From: Clitopilus passeckerianus
Lineage: Eukaryota; Basidiomycota; Agaricomycetes; Agaricales; Entolomataceae
Direction of reading: 5' to 3'
Length of the DNA: 64,000 nucleotides
NCBI GenBank assembly: GCA_944990035.1
Contig: CALYLX010000154.1
Span: forward strand, 62,001-126,000
Shown here: one piece after another, positions 38,496 through 50,726 of the stretch
Layout: every line of letters begins with the position of its first letter
How positions within the stretch are numbered: position 1 is the stretch's first letter
Notes under the pieces: generated by a model
Told to the model about the DNA's origin: nothing
The model's input: the letters and a program-made list of their open reading frames with translations, nothing else
Databases searched by the model: none
Translations under genes and position numbers: made by a program

Positions 38496-39157
38496 CATTT
38501 GAGGCTCGATGGACGAGTAAGCAACTGAGATACCGTTCTTCATGGTCAAGGGAGAACCAGCGGAACGGCAGAATCGCGTACCGTCACCGATCACGAGATT
38601 TCTGCACAGCATGGTTGCTCTAATCAGGTGGGCGTGACACCCTCGCGTCTCCTTGAGCTTCGAGCAAACTTCGACGCCCGACTACCTCGAGTCAGATTTT
38701 CTGGATACTTTCGCGACTCTTAGAATAGAAAAAACCCGTTTCTATTCGCATACTGTCGTCCGACTTTCAGTGCATGCACATGGTCCCCCATAGGTGCGTG
38801 ATAATTTGAGTGGAAGTAATCAAGTGCAAGTGCCAGTGGCCGGGAACTCAATGTCTACATGTCGATGCAGGGAGTAATTATGGCATACTCAGTTAGAGAG
38901 GGGGCGGAGAGAATAGGAAACATGCTCTAGGCTCATCGACTTTGTACCAACGGTCCGTCGGAATTCACCGAATTTGCGGCCGTGGATTTCTCCAGGTATA
39001 GTATTTACGAAGCAGGCCTTGTGACCCGAGGAACTTCCAGCGGCGCCGAAATTGAATTCAATGAGAACAAGTGGGTTGTTAAAGCTGCCATCCCTGCGTC
39101 TACTCGGGCGCTCGGTGGTCGATGCCTCGGAATTTCTAGATATAACAAAGCGGTTCT

Positions 39158-42100
39158 CTAGTCATATCCACCAGTAGATAAGGAGGGAGGTATAGCGTTA
39201 GTCCCATTCCCACAAGTGACGCCAACGTCGTCCGTCAGCGACAGCTCCACCAGAGCGCCAGTCGTGAAAAGGTCCCAGTCGAGGTAGCAGTTTGACTTGT
39301 AAGGTTTTCCATTGACGGAAACGCTCTGTAGAAGCAAAGAAATCAGGTTCTACTGCATCAGAGCCTTACGAGACCAGGTACCTTGATAAATATATTCCCG
39401 CTTTTGCCGTCACTCGGGATGCCAGTGAAGCCTTCGGAACGGATTATGGTGGTCGTCTTAAAAACGGGGTTGAAGAACGATACTTCCCTGAAATATGGTG
39501 AAGAAAGCAGGAACTGCTTGGTGGCTGGTAATGGGTATAATCCGGCTAGATAGAATGCAACATAGCTGCCCATGGCACCTATTCGTGATGTAAGTATGGC
39601 CAACATTCGTGCACGGCAAAGGTCCTCAACAAACCCGAATCTGCATAGCTCGTCAGAGTTTGATGGGTGAGAAGAGTAAAGGGAAAGACCTACCATCATT
39701 TCCTGGTAGACCATTTACGGAAGTGTTGAAGAATTGTGCTATTGTCTGCCGTGATTTCTGAGTACTGAGGCCAGGTTTATTGACGTAGTGATACATAAAC
39801 GGCATCTGCTGGGATGGTTCATTGGTAGAGTCGAAGTAATCCTGAATGACACCAGTTTAATCGAGGGCTGACGATGAATGTATAGTCCACACCTGCTCAA
39901 AAATCCAGTTGAGCCTAGTAACAAAGTTCTTGGCGCCGCCTTGAAGCTCAATCAACCTTGCTGTGTCATGAGGGGCATATTGGGAGTACTAGTAATATCT
40001 AGGTCATTCCATTGGCCTCAAACAGCATTTGTTGAGGCGTACCACAATCGGAGAGCCTGAGGGTGGGTGTTGTCAGCTTGAGATCGGTATAGATATCTCG
40101 CCTGAGTACATACTCTCGTAAAACCCATCTCTATTCGCCGCGTTGAGGAAGCATGTTGCTTTAGCTGGATCATGGATGCTACAGTGACGTGGATCTGTAA
40201 AATTGAACGTTCCGTCGGCGAATCGAGGCTAAGATATCGTTGGTAACAGTTTAACCGTTAATAATGTGGTTGGAAAGCCTTACTTGAACCATGCCCAGTA
40301 CAGCTGACGGGGCACCGGGGACTGTGATGTTCGGATTCCATACGTTGGCAAAGTTACCTGCGCGCTTAGCATACTAGACACAAACCAGTCCTTTATGCTC
40401 AGCGGCCAGAGGTATACAAAAAAGTTCAAACCAACCTTCTCTGCATCATCCATCTTGCCGAGAATCTTTGATACCTGCGAGATGGTGAAGTCGTTGAAGG
40501 CATGCTAAGCAGGACGATCAGAGTCAGTATTATTACAAACGATCTGGAATAGTTCTCACCTCCAGTGTCCGAGATGCCTGCTTTGTGTTTGCTCCGCCAG
40601 CAGCAAACTGATCCTGTGGGATGTAGTCTGCGACATGACCAGTCAGCACAAGAGGTAAAATAGTACCACTCTGGACTAACTTAGCAATTTCCAGACATCT
40701 GCTTGGCGGCCTTGCACATTCCAGTTGGGTGGTTGCTTTTCCGCATCGGCGAGGAGAGCGTTATAAAGATCTTCAGCCGAGACGCCAAGTTCTTGTGCAT
40801 GTTCGTGGAACCTGGGTTGATCCAGGTAAGGTGGTACCACGAGAAAAGTCAACAACAGCTTACTTGACAAAGAATTCAGCGACGATGGGATCCCCGTCTA
40901 TGGGCCCCAAATCAGCCAACGAAATTAACGTCAAGTTCGAAGTAACGTACTGCTGCCTCCCTGAATATAATGCTGGACAGTCGCTCCTCTGCATTCGGGC
41001 AGCCACCCTAGAAGTTGGTGATGATCAGAACACAGGTGGATGTTCTTGGTTACCCATCTGCATACCTTCATGCCTCTGGATATCAACCATTCCCCGCACG
41101 ATGTTAGCAAATGTAACGGGGTCGTGGAGCGACATTAAAGGATAGAGGGTGCGATATGTATCCCACTGTGTAAACCACGTTAGCAATGCACACAAGAGCG
41201 AAAGGAGGACTGACATTGCAATACAGGGAGTCGAAGTATGGCTCAGTCGAGTTCCACTTCGGGTTCTCGCCAGAGTCTAGCAGGGCGATCAGTTGTAATC
41301 AGAAATGGTGAGGTATCACACTCACAATCGGCAGGGGAGATATGAGTTCGATAAAGCTACATTCTGCGTATCAGCGAGGCAACGAAGAGAGGCCAAGCCT
41401 GGAGAGGTACCGAAGAATAGAATAGCTGTACAGTCTCCTTTGGTACACCAGTAGGATCGATCTGTACTCTGCCAAGGAGGTCATTCCATTGAGCCCGATT
41501 GGCCTGATGAACTTTCTCGAAATCGAAATCGGGAATTTCCTCCTGTGCATTGGCACACGCTTGCTGCGACGAGATGAGTGACACACCCACTCTTACAAGA
41601 ATGGTAGTTTTGCCGGATGGCGCAGGGTCGAACGTCAAGAGTGCACCCAGCTGGTCAACAAAGCCTGTTTCTAAGTAAATTTACAAGGTAAAGATGGGAA
41701 CAAAGCAAGTGCCATACCGTAGTAAACTTGCAAGAAATTTGTCGTTCCTTTGACCGGGAAGTCGGCGAGCCACACTCCATATTCAGTTGGCTTCCCGAGG
41801 TCATAGCCGTCGCCTTTGAACGTTATGCAAGTGAAAGCATTGTATCTCCCTGGAGAGAGAATTTTCTTGTCAGTTAGTCTGACCCATTTCATCTGTGGTA
41901 ATCGGGTTCACCAGGTCCAAAGCTTCCCGCAAAGGAGGCACCTCCTTCAACCTGAGCAGTCTCAGGATTGATAGTCATTTCCGCGTTTGTGCTGCTTCGT
42001 TGACCGTCGTTCGTAATATCGATGGCAATCCGAGGATGAGTGGTGCCGGCGGGAAAGCTGTACCTGTGGAGGGCGGTTCTTCTTGTGGCGGTTAACTCAA

Positions 42101-42961
42101 CATGAATAGAGTTTGACTGTTGAACACGCAGATGACTCAGAACAACGAAAGTAGACAGAAAAGAGAAGACTTACGAGATTGGTCGAGAAGTATCCTGGAG
42201 AGGCAAAGTCGTCGGGACGGCCTACAAATCATCGCACTGAGTAATTGAAGTAAGCGAGAGTGCAAAGCGATGCATTACCATTTGGGAGTATCTTTCTGGT
42301 GGTCTTTCTACTATCCAACGAGGTCGGGCATTTCTCGAAGCTCAAACATTGTGCGAATGGCCAGATCTTGAAGTTTGAGAGAGGGACGGCCTTCCACACA
42401 CGTCATTTTTAGATACGAAATTCGAAGAAAAGCGCTCCAAGAACTCACGCCACCAGTGCCGCTGTCGTGAAGCTGCGAGAAACCAGTGGCATTGTACTTC
42501 GGGTCGCCATCATAACCAGCATGCTATACCGGATTGCAGATGAGGAAAGCATGAAGTATTCGATTTGAACCACTGTAGGCCATACATTACCGGGAGAATC
42601 GGTGTCCATGCCGGCTTTCACCATCCCATGTGGCAATGTTGCACCTAGTCGAAATGTAGTCCAGCGAACGTTGCATGGGTTCAACTGCTACCGCTTACCT
42701 GGGAAGACGTGTCCTCCATTGGTCGTCCCGATGAATGGAAGGACGAAGCTCGCCGGATCTGATATCTTAGGAATATGAGAACTGCTGGGAGATGCGGGTG
42801 GCACCACGCTACTGGGAGTAGAACTCGCCACATGACTGGTACTATACGCATTTGTTAGATAGAGGATGGGACTTGAACTTCTTCACGTACGAGCTTGATT
42901 GACCGTAAGCTGAGCCAAGAGACCCGAACCCGAGGAGAAGGGCCGTAAAAATCTTCATCAT
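39158..42961 (-). CDS. GH92 alpha-1,2-mannosidase, copy B
   Basis: An 829-residue tandem paralogue of copy A with the same family motifs (GFSQLHDSGTGG, LYRTHISPAD, NEPSQQMPFMYHYVNKPG, GNDDSGAMGSY). Exons: 42961-42891, 42841-42699, 42644-42586, 42523-42449, 42390-42279, 42221-42175, 42116-41912, 41849-41718, 41670-41411, 41356-41326, 41276-41215, 41165-41066, 41007-40951, 40897-40864, 40811-40681, 40627-40560, 40504-40436, 40373-40284, 40228-40114, 40056-40043, 39988-39893, 39841-39694, 39640-39635, 39578-39382, 39325-39158. After the signal peptide it carries a Ser/Pro-rich linker (about residues 24-45) that copy A lacks. Most exon lengths equal those of copy A, including the 6-base one. It has one intron that A lacks and lacks one that A has. 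Translation may begin at 42961 or at the adjacent ATG at 42958. Confidence 0.92.
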
Positions 42962-43043
42962 AGTGGAATCTTCTTGCTACGACAGTATCTGCTTTCCCCG
43001 CTAGTTACAGTGGGGAATACAGAAACACGAAACGTAGTAGCTG

Positions 43044-43051
43044 ATTTTATA
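43044..43051 (-). promoter_or_regulatory. TATA box of GH92 copy B
   Basis: Minus-strand TATAAAAT about 85 bases upstream of the start codon at 42961. Confidence 0.55.
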
Positions 43052-44114
43052 TTCTTGTGTCAACCAAGTAGTCCCGGAGTGGTCCCCAGAAGATCCGACA
43101 TTGTCATGCATTTGGCACCACTTCTTCGATCAGGTGAGATGTTAATTCGTTCCCAGGAGCACAGAACTACCCAATGCAAGTCCCATGGGCCAATCTAAGC
43201 GAAAGAAGCCTTGAATTCTGTGAATAGAACTTGATAGAACCAAGCTCTTCCGGAAACGGAAACGAGCAGAAAAACAGGAAATCGTCACGGTCAGGTGACC
43301 ACACCATGCAGAGGATCCACCGGTCAGTGGCATTGCTTGAGCTTTGACCGTCATGCATTGAGGAGAGGATAGCGATGGCCTGAGCTCTGCAAAACAACGA
43401 AGACACTCGAATTAAGCTGGAACTCCGAGGGACGAGGCCTCCGAGACATTTGTCACTTGGTCTCCCGCGTCAGTCTTCTCCAGCGTTCCAGAATTCGATG
43501 CTCATTGTCATTGAGGGTTGTGTCAACGGCCTCGAGAGCCTTCCAGTAGGATAGCCATCTTTGAGCAAAGCTACGGCACCCATTTGCTGGATCTGAGGCC
43601 GAGTCGGTGGAACCACCCGATAACGATCAGAGCGACCATAAGGTGGCACCCTAATGGGCTCACAGCATCAAACGACAGAAGCTTAGAACAGACACTCGTC
43701 GTCGTCGGGCTAATTAAAAAAATGTTAGAAAACTATTGTCGAACACCCGGCGTACACGACAAATACATCAGTGCAAGACCAGGCGAGTCAATACCCTGTC
43801 TTAAGCTTCCCTTGCGGCTTCAGAGGAAACTACCCGCCGGATCTGCGGGAGTCTGGCTGATACTAGTTCGAACGGAAGCAGGAATGCGATCATATTTCGT
43901 AGGACGCCCCTGCCTTGCTTAGAAGACTAACGCCTTTCTGTATCACTCAAAATTAAGCTACTCTATGACGCTGTTAGGGGTTTAGCCAGGAGCTCCAGAA
44001 TCGAGATCGCATCATACGTATGGAAACTCAGGCAACACCATCGCGCGTAGGTCCCTCATCAGCGCTGGGAACCGTCTAGAAACCACCGATTTTACCTTAA
44101 AAGGTCGTAGGGGA
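43052..44114. other. 1.1 kb intergenic region
   Basis: Divergent spacer between the GH92 copy B and alpha/beta hydrolase genes. An open stretch at 43518-43922 on the plus strand has no motif or splice partner. Confidence 0.5.
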
Positions 44115-45513
44115 ATGAAATGGTGTAACTTTTGCTCCATGATCAAGGCCTCCTCCGTACCGTCATCATTGCGCGTCGAGTCATTTGTTTTTGGTCGCGA
44201 CGGAGAACTTCAATTGCCTGCCAAACGATACACAGATGCCAGAGTTTCAACAGCTAATAGCGAAGGTCTGACTCTGCTTCTAGCTCACTGTCTCGGGAGT
44301 CGTAAGCCTAAGCCGTATTGTGGAAGAGGACAAGCTTACCTTTGCCCTAGACAAGGAACAATGGGAGCCTACCCTTGAAAGGATCTTCCAGCTACAGGAC
44401 CGGAAGGTTAGAAGATATCAAATCAGAGAGGCCTGGGCATTTGATTGGCCGAGTCATGGTGAGGGAAGTGTGCTGAACGAGACACTCCTGGCAAGTAGGC
44501 CAGACAGTCCAGTTTGTAAGCACGCACAGTTATACGTGATACACCTGATAGCTACCCTCATTTTAGCTGCCTATGAATGGGCCAAGCCATTGACAGACTT
44601 TGTCAAGACGAGGATGCAGAACCGCCGGGTTGTGGTTGCGTGCCATTCAGCAAGTGCTGCTCCAATGCAAGCCCTTTTCTCCCCTGAGCCGGTCCATATT
44701 TCTAACAACACTTTACATCTCACAGAATGTTCATTCTTGAATCATTTCCGATCCACAAGCCACCATTCGTCGGTGTGATCCTTATTGAACCCAGCATTGT
44801 CAGCGAACAATACTTCAAAGCGCACATCAAGGAGCGCACGGCTGCGGCGAAACAGTCTATGGAAATGACGATCAGGAAACGCGCTACTTTTGAGAACATG
44901 AATGAAGCAGTAAAATACCTTCGAGGACGGGTGCCCTGGAAAGCCTGGGACGAACGTGTGTTCAGACTTTACTTGGTGAGTTTGACCAGCTCAGATCGAG
45001 CACAATCGGGAACTTGGTCTCCCAGGAACACGGATTCAAGACAAGAGATACGCCTGATGGAACGGCGGTTACAGTCAAGACAGATCCACGACAAGAAGGG
45101 CTTGCTTACCCTGACTTTCCACCATACATCAAAGCAGGAGAATTGCTTAAGAAATACTGCACAGCGGGCTTGATACCCTTCCATGCAATATTCGGCGCCA
45201 GGAATGACTTCGTGTAGGTTCTGATCTTAAACCTTGGCGTCGTGTCCCGTTTTGCTGAACACTTTGTTGGCAACGATAGGCCTCGAGACTTGCAAGATGA
45301 TCTGACAGATGCTTCGAGAGGCCGTGTATTTGCCTCAGTGACACGCATAGAAAAGGCAGGACATCTGGTGAGTCGTTTGCCAGTAGTGATTTTGCCAAAA
45401 CCAGCCTGAAGAAGCCGCAGCTCGTTCAAGAGAAGCCAGATGAATTGGCGGAAGCCATTTCCCACAGGCTGAACGCAAAAGATCTATCAAGGCCAGATGC
45501 CCCGAAACTGTGA
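44115..45513 (+). CDS. alpha/beta hydrolase (toxin-biosynthesis/Lpx1-like type)
   Basis: A 356-residue alpha/beta-hydrolase fold enzyme, of the type named after a fungal toxin-biosynthesis esterase and the peroxisomal lipase Lpx1; its substrate is unknown. Exons: 44115-44301, 44351-44515, 44567-44666, 44726-44975, 45026-45213, 45280-45367, 45421-45513. The early strand and oxyanion loop are LLLAHCLGSHKEQWEP. The nucleophile elbow is VVVACHSASAAP (Ser in place of the usual GxSxG glycines). FGARNDFVPRD supplies the acidic residue and KAGHLLVQEKPDEL the catalytic His. The third intron starts with GC (AT|GCAAGC); every GT alternative either breaks the frame or removes the Ser elbow. Start at 44115 or the in-frame ATG at 44139. 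Confidence 0.8.
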
Positions 45514-45776
45514 TGAGCATTAGGTAGAGTAAGATACCCATATACCCAACAAAAGGATCTTTGCATTGAACATGGTGCCAGTGATGGATGAATTCTGCTC
45601 GCCGTTGGTTGCCGTCAAGTACATGTACGCGGTGAATTGCTTACGTACGGCATCGCGGTCGTCGTTGGACACGTTAACGACGACGACTGATAAAAACTCA
45701 GGACCATGCGAAACCATCATAAAACGATTCTTTCTCTCCTTTCTGTCCGTAAAACCCATAGATTTGGACGAAGACG

Positions 45777-46699
45777 ATGATTTCCACACTCTCTTTTGGC
45801 TTTACACTCCTTTCATTGGGTTTGATTGTCAGCGCACAGCATAATATCACTGTCAACAATACCAGTCCTTCCATCACTGTCAGTTTCTTGAAGTTGCGGC
45901 TATTATAAAGGTGCTGACCTTTGTTTAGTATGGTGGCAATGCAGCGGACGCTTCTATCTGTAAAATTGACTCGAATGGAAACTTAGTGGGAGGCCAGGCC
46001 GGCTGCTGGAATATTCCATCGCAATGCACCGAAGGCGTTTCTTTTGGCCAAGGAGGAAGCGGTACCGCTGAATTCTCATTCAAAGGTTCGTTCTACGCAT
46101 TTCTTCGGAATGTTGGGAAACCTGGCTCAACTCATCGCAACAGGCTCGGCCGTCTACATCAACTCAGCTCTGTTCCAATTGTCCCCCGTGTATACAATCA
46201 CCCTGGACGGAGAATCAACCGATGTAGATGGTGTCCGCGACTCTCGAGCATTCTCTTGCTACCCTCTGTTCTCAAAGACTGGATTGGATCCTGACGTTCA
46301 GCATCAAATCAAGTTGAGCGTTAAAGGGCCGTCCCCCACCAGGAATACCACCATCCCCCATAGTGATTCTTTGTATGCCTTCTCACTGGTCAGCTTTGTG
46401 TAAGTTGCAATTATGTCTTGCTCGGGACCATCACTCACTGTAAAAAATATCTCAGTTACACTGCGGTTGATGGGGACGCAAATGATAACACCAATACGAC
46501 CACCGCCGATGGCTCAACTAACTCTAGTAACACCTCAGGCGGTGCTTCTCCAACCATTCAGAATGGCTCTGGTCCGTCTACTAGTGGAACAGGTGCGCCC
46601 GCCGTGACTACTTCCTCTGCTGCTGAGATGCGCCACGTTCCTGGCCTGATTTCGGCTGCTACCGCTCTCTTGGCTGGGTTTGTTGCTCTTGGCTTCTAG
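45777..46699 (+). CDS. small secreted GPI-type protein
   Basis: A 252-residue unrecognised extracellular protein. Exons: 45777-45878, 45929-46085, 46144-46399, 46456-46699. The signal peptide is residues 1-21 (TLLSLGLIVSAQ). The mature part has a handful of cysteines (ICKID, GCWN, QCTEG, SCYPLF) and several Asn-glycosylation sites. It looks like a beta-rich domain (YTITLDGESTDVDG) of the kind common in agaricomycete secreted proteins. A long Asn/Thr/Ser/Gly stalk follows and the protein ends in a hydrophobic tail (ISAATALLAGFVALGF), so a GPI anchor is likely. It is not related by eye to the Cys-rich pair at 5-7 kb. It starts 263 bases after the alpha/beta hydrolase gene, on the same strand. 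Confidence 0.82.
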
Positions 46700-46804
46700 G
46701 TTCACATGATGAAGGGAGGTGAGGTGATGTCATTGATACCCAGGACGTATCTAGGGCTACAGGTGTATGTATAGATACATGTGCTAATACCACTTCTGTC
46801 GCTA

Positions 46805-47927
46805 TCAGTGCTGGAAAGCGTCCCAATCAGAAAATAGAAACATTCCACCGGATGAACCAAGAATGGAAGGGTATATGTACAAGGGAAATGTATTTAAAGG
46901 CAGGTAGAATAGATAAATTATGACGATAAATAGAATAACTCTAGGACTTATGATGAAAGGGATACTGTGATTGCTTTGAATTCCTGAGTGATATGTTAGA
47001 TCTTGAGAAAATGAGTAGACGTTGAGAAATCGTACATCGGGTGCAAGGTGTCTGTATAAGTTGTTGATGTTGTCGGCTTTTGGCCAGACGAAGTCTGCGT
47101 CCAGAGCTCGTTTTTCGATCGCCATCTAGAGGGCGGATGTCAATCATTAGGATTGGCACAGTGCTGATTATTCGTACCGAAGCATAACGCAGGAGAGACT
47201 TGGCGACCAGTGGCCCCAGACCCTCTATTAAAGCGGCTAAGGAAGCCTTTAGCGTTCAGGAACTCAACAAGCATCACGGAGAAATGCACCCACAAGCATT
47301 GTATAAGATAAACGGCTCGGAAGCTCCCTGTTTGCTAACACCAGCCACCCAAGTTATCGGTACGAATGAATCTCTGTAGGTCCAAATCAATCAGAGTAGC
47401 TCTAGGGAGTGGCTCAAAAGTTCGTACCTCAGATGTACCAAAACGGCAAGATGTTCTTGGAATCGCTGAACAGCTGTATGAGCGTCTATCTTTCTGACTC
47501 AAATACCAGTGGGATACTCACTTCATGTGCTCGGGGACCATCAAATTGCTGTAAAATGACCGTGCGGCCACACCACTCAAGTGATGTATTTGTGAATCCA
47601 TCACCCGAGCCAAGAAGAATGGACCAGTCAGGTGCTGGCAGTTCTTCTGGCGATATCTACGTCCACATCAACTCCGTTAATGCTGAAGTCCTCGAATGGA
47701 GGGGCTTGCATACGTACCGAAATGAAGTCTACGCCGGGTCGAGGAGCAGGAGAGACGAAGGGTGCTATTTTAGAAGGTTCAGGCCATGGTGGGCCAGGAA
47801 GTTGAACGGATTAAATACCTGAGGATTTACCCCGTTTATGTGAAATGGCTGGCTTGATGTTTTGAGCCTCAGAGCGAGTGTTTTTGGCACCGAGGGCATT
47901 CAGGCTGATTCTCATGATTTTGTCCAT
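46805..47927 (-). CDS. hypothetical protein, tentative 6-8 exon model
   Basis: Tentative gene assembled from minus-strand exons 47927-47831, 47764-47718 and 47656 down to about 47515, then weaker ones down to 47125-46805. The first three join in phase with good GTAAAT, GTACGT and CAG/TAG borders and read through phrases such as ISPEELPAPDWSILLGSGDG and LEWCGRTVILQQFDGPRAHE. Farther on, ALIEGLGPLVAKSLLRYAS and LDADFVWPKADNINNLYRHL look protein-like too. The middle joins are ambiguous: one good donor at 47521 leads to an early stop, while the frame-keeping one is weak. No family was recognised. It could be an intact gene, a pseudogene, or two pieces. Confidence 0.4.
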
Positions 47928-48463
47928 TGTCAGTGTCGGGTCGATGGCAAGCGCTGGGGTGGGTGGTGGATAGCAAAGCGTGTTCAAACATGGAAAATTT
48001 CAGACCACATATTATAGGTAGACAAGCACAGCCCTCGCCCCGACCGAGCAAGGGGAACGTAATAACAAAGATCCAGAGATCAGAACATCCGAGCTGACAT
48101 CCTGCTGTGAACTCCCGATCTGTACAAACCGAGAGTAGCCTCCAGAGCACGGGTCACAGCACCATGCTGACCATGCATGCCCCAGTGGGCGTAGACCGCA
48201 TTGTCAATGGAAGCTGTGCTTGTCAATTGTCGAAAATGAGCTCGGCGCAGCCTGGTGGCGGGCCAGACGGGAGTCCCTGTGATTATCAAATCTTTCAGCA
48301 CTTAGCCGAGTAATCCGTTGCTTCCGAGCCGACGATCCTTGTTCCCGTCTTACAAGTTACAACGTCTATCTGACGACCTTGTAAGCTGTTCAATAGTACG
48401 TCTGCAGTTCTTCAGTTTCAAGGTAGCCTTGGAAACTCGAGCTTATAAGACTGAATAGCTTTG
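47928..48463. other. intergenic, no gene seen
   Basis: Divergent spacer between the hypothetical gene and the F-box gene. No motif recognised. Confidence 0.5.
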
Positions 48464-50187
48464 ATGCCGCTTTTGTCTTTGGATGACGATATCTTGATTT
48501 ACATCGTCTCTTTCTTGTTGCCCTTGGATATTCTGCAAGTCCGTAAAACAAATAAACGCTTGTTCTCTATCTCAAACCTTCGAATTGTCTGGACAAATGT
48601 GTGCAATGCTCATATTCTAGGGAATGAATATCCTTTCCCCGCTCAGCCATCGTTGGACTTAATGACTGATGCTCAGCTTGAGCAACATACACTGCATGCC
48701 TCGGGTCTTGCCAATCGATGGCGTTCCGGTCCCATCCTCGCCCCCCGCCGCGACTTGTTCATCGATGCGACCTCCAGCACCTCCGTATTCCAAGTACACT
48801 TCGTGCCAGGCCACGCGGGTGATTGGATTCTGACTGCCTCCAAGGCAGTTTGGGATATTTTTACCCTTTGGGCAATCACATTCAAGGAAGGCGAAGAGAA
48901 TGCAAACAACGGAACCTTCGAAAAACTTTGCGACTGGTCGCCCAGGGGAGGCATATTCAATGGAAGTTGCCTAAACACAGACATTTTGTCGAACGTCACA
49001 CTAGCTGTCTCGGTGTTGAAGGACGAGTTCGTCTCATAGCCCACCTTCAAGTTGGCATAATTCCTGACAATTCTAATCCTCATACGTGGGTCTCTCTAGC
49101 GAATACTCGATCGAACTCCTGTCAATAATTCAGGACCTCGACGGGACTTGTAGCTTCCAGAGAGCACAGCCTCCGGTTGTGACAAGCTTGAAGCCGGTGA
49201 AGTTGCAGGGAGATCTACTCGTCATCAGCGATAACGTTCAGCGGACCGAGATCCTGAATTTGAAGACTAAAGCCAGGGCTGTCCTTGAAGATTTCAGCGA
49301 CGAAGAGGAAGCAGAGGTGCCGTGGAAAAAGGTACGCTATACGCTTTTAGCCTGTGCTCTCCGCAGTGGCGGTTGACATTCCGCCTGCTTAGCACAATCG
49401 ATGTATCGATGTAGCTCTCGCCGGTGACAGCATTCTTGTCGTCAGAGCACGCTCGATAAGCCTCTACGCTTTCCCGCAGTTGACAGAACTGGAGCCCATT
49501 TCCTACAAGCCTCTTGTTCGCCACTCTTTTGGATGGATAGACGGCGTCTCAGTGACAACCGACAAAATGACTGGAGACCTCTCGATCCTCCTCAGAGCAG
49601 AAAGCGATGATCCTTGGGCGACAGGATCACATACCCTCGACCTCTATAAACTCGTACGAACGTACCCCTTACATGACATCGATATAGGCTCCTCGCCTAC
49701 TTCGGACACGATAACAAACTCTGAGGATGATACCGTCCCACCGACTTCAATCTCATACGCATTCCCTCCTGTTCTCCAAAGCCAAGTTCGTGCTGTGCGT
49801 GGCGCTCTCCGATGCAGGACAGTCGTCCTTGGGCCCAGCGGAACGGCTGTGTGGATCCAACCTCAGGATAGGACATACGTCGGGCTGGTAGACTCCTATC
49901 CTATCTTCCTGACCGATGACCCGGCGGAAGAAGTTGCATTGCGATCGTCTATCCAAAGCCAAGTTCAGGCTTGCGAGGCTATTGCTATTGCTGCTTTTCC
50001 TGGTCCATTGGCATCAGGGGCGGAGGAAGAGGCGATGCCTGGTGGTATGCCCCGCCAGATCGGCGTTCGAAATCAGGCTATATACACGAATCAGTTCAAT
50101 AATTGGACTGCCTTAGATTACGACGAGGTCATGGGAAGGATTGTTGTGGCTTCGAGTTTTGGAAATGTGACTGTTCTGGAGGTTTAG
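48464..50187 (+). CDS. F-box protein with propeller-like C-terminus
   Basis: A 529-residue F-box protein, expected to recruit a target to an SCF ubiquitin ligase. Exons: 48464-49026, 49100-49331, 49393-50187. The F-box is residues 4-45 (LSLDDDILIYIVSFLLPLDI, then LQVRKTNKRLF and the Trp of RIVWTNV). The rest is beta-rich with repeated short blades, for example DWILTASKAVWDIFTLW, GDLLVISDNV and GDSILVVRARSISLYAFPQL, which fits a WD40-like propeller common in mushroom F-box families. An acidic loop (EDFSDEEEAEVPWKK) lies at the end of exon 2. Target unknown. The first intron is longer than most here (73 bases). Confidence 0.82.
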
Positions 50188-50726
50188 CCAATTCTACAAT
50201 TAGTCCATTTTTACTCCTCCGTTCTCTATGATACATCGGTATTACAAGATTACTACCCCGATACATGTCCTGATAAGAGGGACCTTCCAACGAAACTATA
50301 GAGTGTTTTCAGGCAACACGGGCCTCGTTCCCAGATAATGCATGCCTGTTATAGCCGTGAAATGCGATCACCCGAATAAGGTAACCGCCGGAACGAATGG
50401 GGCAAGAGCAGAGCGGAAGTCCTTGACACAGTATTAGCTGTGTCGTTCACGTTCTGAGGGACTCCGTTTGAGTGCGAGAAGAGAAGCTAAATTCGATATT
50501 CAAACTGAGGCTTTACAATGTAATCTAGGAGGCTTTTATACTTGAATAAAGGCCAAGATAAATCATGAAACTGTAACTACGAGCATAGGAAGAGAGAGTG
50601 GTAAATATGTGTGTGGTAACTTCGTGATGATATCAAAAGTAAGCTGTACTGGAAGAAACAATGAGAAGGAGTGTAGGTAGTATGTATCAGTGTCCAGGTC
50701 CGAATCGTAACAATGCCTCTATTCAA

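Larger units (their letters stand above)
37926..39157. other. 1.2 kb intergenic region between GH92 copies
   Basis: No protein gene is seen. It contains the promoter of copy A (TATA at 37982-37988) and a tRNA-like stretch at 38409-38495, listed separately. Confidence 0.5.

Noticed and set aside
43518..43922. Plus-strand open frame of 134 residues in the GH92 upstream region
   Set aside because: No motif, no splice partner and no start context; likely chance.
47409..47822. Plus-strand open frame of 137 residues
   Set aside because: Its composition is odd and it lies opposite a better-supported set of minus-strand exons.
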